A DNA stretch of 7,722 nt from Alphaproteobacteria bacterium (GTDB taxonomy: Bacteria; Pseudomonadota; Alphaproteobacteria; SMXP01), in assembly GCA_021774995.1 (NCBI GenBank), contig JAJFIM010000315.1, positions 1 through 7,722 on the forward strand, given 5' to 3'. The notes beneath the pieces are model-generated. The model was not told the origin of the DNA. It saw only the letters and a program-made list of their open reading frames with translations, and ran no database searches. This document shows positions 6,216-7,722 of this stretch, one piece after another (positions within the stretch are counted from its first letter, which is position 1; each line of letters starts with the position of its first letter). The position numbers and the translations under genes were made by a program.

Positions 6216-6220
6216 CCTCC
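6216..6220 (-). promoter_or_regulatory. Strong ribosome binding site of the split YHS gene
   Basis: GGAGG lies 5 bases before ATG 6210. It is a strong site in front of a frame that now closes after 20 codons, which argues that a longer protein originally started here. Confidence 0.65.
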
Positions 6221-6267
6221 TTTGCGTTTAGTTTAATCTAAAAGCCTCTCATAGACTCCATGGCGCA

Positions 6268-6666
6268 TTACTTTTCTACGAAAGCGTCGCGTATATAGGC
6301 GAGGACATCGGCCATATCTTGTTCGCTAAGGTCCGGATTACCGCCAAGGGCGGGCATCTCAAGAAGAGCCCCGTCACTTTGGAAACCATTGACCATATGA
6401 TCAATCAACACGCTGTCCGCTTGTGATAAGACACCGTCTGATTTAGTAAAATTGGGCGCACCTGGAACGGCGCCTTTGCCGTTCTCGCCATGGCAAGCGA
6501 TGCAAGTTCCGTTATAAACCTCTTCGCCCCGGGCAATATCCCCGGTGGAGTTACCCACCGCGGGCGTTCCCATTTCCGAAGGCTCAGCGCGCGCCATGAC
6601 GCTCAATGCCAATGCTGATATTGCAGCCGTCAAAATTGATAGCGCCGTTTTGTTGGATCTCTTCAT
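6268..6666 (-). CDS. Secreted class I cytochrome c, 132 aa
   Basis: A periplasmic monohaem electron carrier. The N-terminus is a Sec signal peptide (basic KRSNK, hydrophobic 8-24, predicted cut after A27 in ARA). The haem attachment motif is C55-I-A-C58-H59 followed by GENGKG, the class I pattern. The likely axial methionine is M104 in MPALGG, followed by the closing helix with DMADVLAYIR (117-126). Length and layout are normal for the cytochrome c5/cbb3-type small domain. ATG 6666 has AAGGAG about 8 bases upstream. It lies 62 bases after the smaller cytochrome gene in an AT-rich gap and 57 bases before the YHS start. Its partners are not stated by sequence; the neighbouring Rieske subunit and copper genes make a role in envelope electron transfer plausible. 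Confidence 0.95.
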   Translation of the reverse strand: MKRSNKTALSILTAAISALALSVMARAEPSEMGTPAVGNSTGDIARGEEVYNGTCIACHGENGKGAVPGAPNFTKSDGVLSQADSVLIDHMVNGFQSDGALLEMPALGGNPDLSEQDMADVLAYIRDAFVEK

Positions 6667-6728
6667 TTTTGATCTCCTTGAGTTATTTTATGTGATGCTC
6701 GTACGTATTTTTAATCATAATTATTTCA

Positions 6729-7022
6729 TCAATTGCTGGCCTTGAGGAAGGCAATGATGTCATCAGAAATGTTACCGGGTATATTTGCGCGCACCCTCAT
6801 ATGCGTGACAGATACCATCCATTCTTCGTCGGTGAGCTCTTTTGGCGAACGTAAATTATGACACCTTGCACAATTATCGGCCCATGCTTTGGCGCCCCTA
6901 GCGATTTGCGCAGGGTCTGGTTTGCTCGGTTGATCTGCAGCAAATACAGGCGTGATTAGAAGTATGAGCACGCTAGCAAGCGCCCATGACCGCGTTTTTG
7001 AAATACTAAATCTCGTTTTCAT
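6729..7022 (-). CDS. Small secreted cytochrome c, 97 aa
   Basis: This is a compact periplasmic c-type cytochrome. A signal peptide (basic start, hydrophobic 13-27, likely cut after A28 in VFA) is followed by an approximately 69-residue mature domain. Haem binds through C51-A-R-C54-H55, preceded by ARGAKAWADN. The sixth ligand is probably M75 in THMRVRANIPG, with M69 the alternative. The C-terminal helix (DDIIAFLKA) closes the fold. The domain is at the small end for class I cytochromes but not truncated. AAGGAG lies 9 bases before ATG 7022, and the gene follows the porin stop by 23 bases, so the two are probably co-transcribed. The stop codon is immediately repeated in frame (TGA TGA). A function within the copper cluster is inferred only from position. 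Confidence 0.92.
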   Translation of the reverse strand: MKTRFSISKTRSWALASVLILLITPVFAADQPSKPDPAQIARGAKAWADNCARCHNLRSPKELTDEEWMVSVTHMRVRANIPGNISDDIIAFLKASN

Positions 7023-7045
7023 TTGTTCTTTCTCCTTACAATAAA

Positions 7046-7722
7046 TTAAAATCCGTAAGCGAATTGGAATTGGTATAGAGTTTCCGAATTTATGCCGGTT
7101 ACTTTAAAGTCCCGCCATTCGACACCGCCTTTTGCGACAATTGACGGCGCCAACCAGTAATTCAGTCCGACATTGATGCGGTTTTCAGCGTTCTCCATTC
7201 TCAATTCATCACTGCCGACGATGTTGTATTCGCCATAGCGAACCACCGGTTCAAATTTTTGCAATATTTTGTTTTCCGTTACATCCGTCAAACGATAAGC
7301 GAGTTGCGCGTACCAGGCCTCCAATTTAAGCATGGGCAGGAGCTCCACATCGCCGCCAATATCGACGGCGCTAAATAAACTGTCCCGGTCTCCATTCAAG
7401 TATTCAAATCGCGCGTTCCATGGGCCGCGAGTAAAAGACGCATCCGCGCCCCACAGAAAGAAATCAGCAGTGGTTGGGCTGGGTCCCATCGGCCCTGCGA
7501 TGCCGTCAACTTTTGCGGTAAGAAAAGAGGCGCCAACTTCCAGATTAGCGACGGGAAGAAAACCGACGCGCCCCGACACGGACTTATTTCCATTATCATC
7601 TTTTCCCGCTGCTTCGAGTACGACTCCGCCTTCATGCCCCATGCGCGGGCCGTTGCCGACGGCGAGAACATAGGTCAGCAATGTGTCGCCGATGGGGATT
7701 CCTCCGCGAAGTTGAGCCCCGA
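7046..7722 (-). CDS. Porin-like outer-membrane beta-barrel, 3' part
   Basis: The 5' end lies outside the window; the frame is open to the edge, giving about 225 visible residues. The apparent start at 7681 is an internal TTG, not a real start, because in-frame coding continues upstream with GAQLRGGIPIGDT. The protein shows alternating hydrophobic/polar beta strands, many aromatic residues at strand ends, no internal transmembrane helices, and ends in FQFAYGF with the C-terminal Phe needed for outer-membrane barrel assembly. The GNGP motif and strand pattern resemble phosphate-selective-porin (OprO/P) or related porins of Gram-negative bacteria. The substrate cannot be told from this fragment. 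Being first in the visible run, it would provide passage through the outer membrane for the cluster's cargo, perhaps a metal ion; that is inference. Confidence 0.75.
   Translation of the reverse strand, partial: GAQLRGGIPIGDTLLTYVLAVGNGPRMGHEGGVVLEAAGKDDNGNKSVSGRVGFLPVANLEVGASFLTAKVDGIAGPMGPSPTTADFFLWGADASFTRGPWNARFEYLNGDRDSLFSAVDIGGDVELLPMLKLEAWYAQLAYRLTDVTENKILQKFEPVVRYGEYNIVGSDELRMENAENRINVGLNYWLAPSIVAKGGVEWRDFKVTGINSETLYQFQFAYGF

Noticed and set aside
7679..7681. Start of the porin at the TTG codon
   Set aside because: The same frame continues upstream with porin-like residues to the window edge, and no ribosome site precedes the TTG.

Overview
The window is a single-strand block: every convincing gene reads on the minus strand, so transcription runs from the right edge (7722) to the left (about 212). 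The Rieske protein has the sequence style of alphaproteobacterial cytochrome bc1 subunits, and the gene content is that of a proteobacterial copper-handling island. I therefore infer an alphaproteobacterium of moderate GC; no rRNA or tRNA is present to confirm this.

In order of transcription, the window opens with the 3' part of an outer-membrane beta-barrel (porin-like) gene that runs off the right edge. Two small secreted class I c-type cytochromes follow (97 and 132 aa). Next is a damaged YHS-domain gene, whose strong ribosome binding site and membrane-anchor segment lie in a different frame from the domain. A two-helix membrane protein overlaps its end. Then come a full-length Cu(I)-exporting P1B-type ATPase (CopA, 847 aa, two HMA domains), a membrane-anchored cupredoxin, an FAD-dependent oxidoreductase of the geranylgeranyl-reductase type with a Cys-rich tail, a short C-terminal remnant of an isoprenylcysteine-carboxyl-methyltransferase-like (ICMT-like) protein, a complete Rieske iron-sulfur protein, and a P-II-like signalling protein with a shortened T-loop. 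The last 211 bases on the left hold no recognisable gene, only a short perfect inverted repeat.

The core from CopA to the Rieske gene is tightly packed. CopA/cupredoxin and methyltransferase remnant/Rieske share 4-base ATGA stop-start overlaps, and the FAD gene starts 27 bases after the cupredoxin. This points to one translationally coupled operon. CopA would pump Cu(I) out of the cytoplasm and the cupredoxin would receive or carry it at the outer face of the membrane. The porin and cytochromes act further out in the envelope. The co-occurrence of a quinone- or isoprenoid-type flavoprotein, a quinol-oxidising-type Rieske subunit without its cytochrome b, and two cytochromes c suggests an electron-transfer branch attached to copper export; that link is inference.

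The most notable features are the YHS protein, which has lost two of three expected metal-site cysteines and the nearby Met and is split by what looks like a one-base loss in a T run; the methyltransferase reduced to its C-terminal third; and the orphan Rieske gene. No copper sensor (CueR/CsoR type), cytochrome b, or clear rho-independent terminator is visible.
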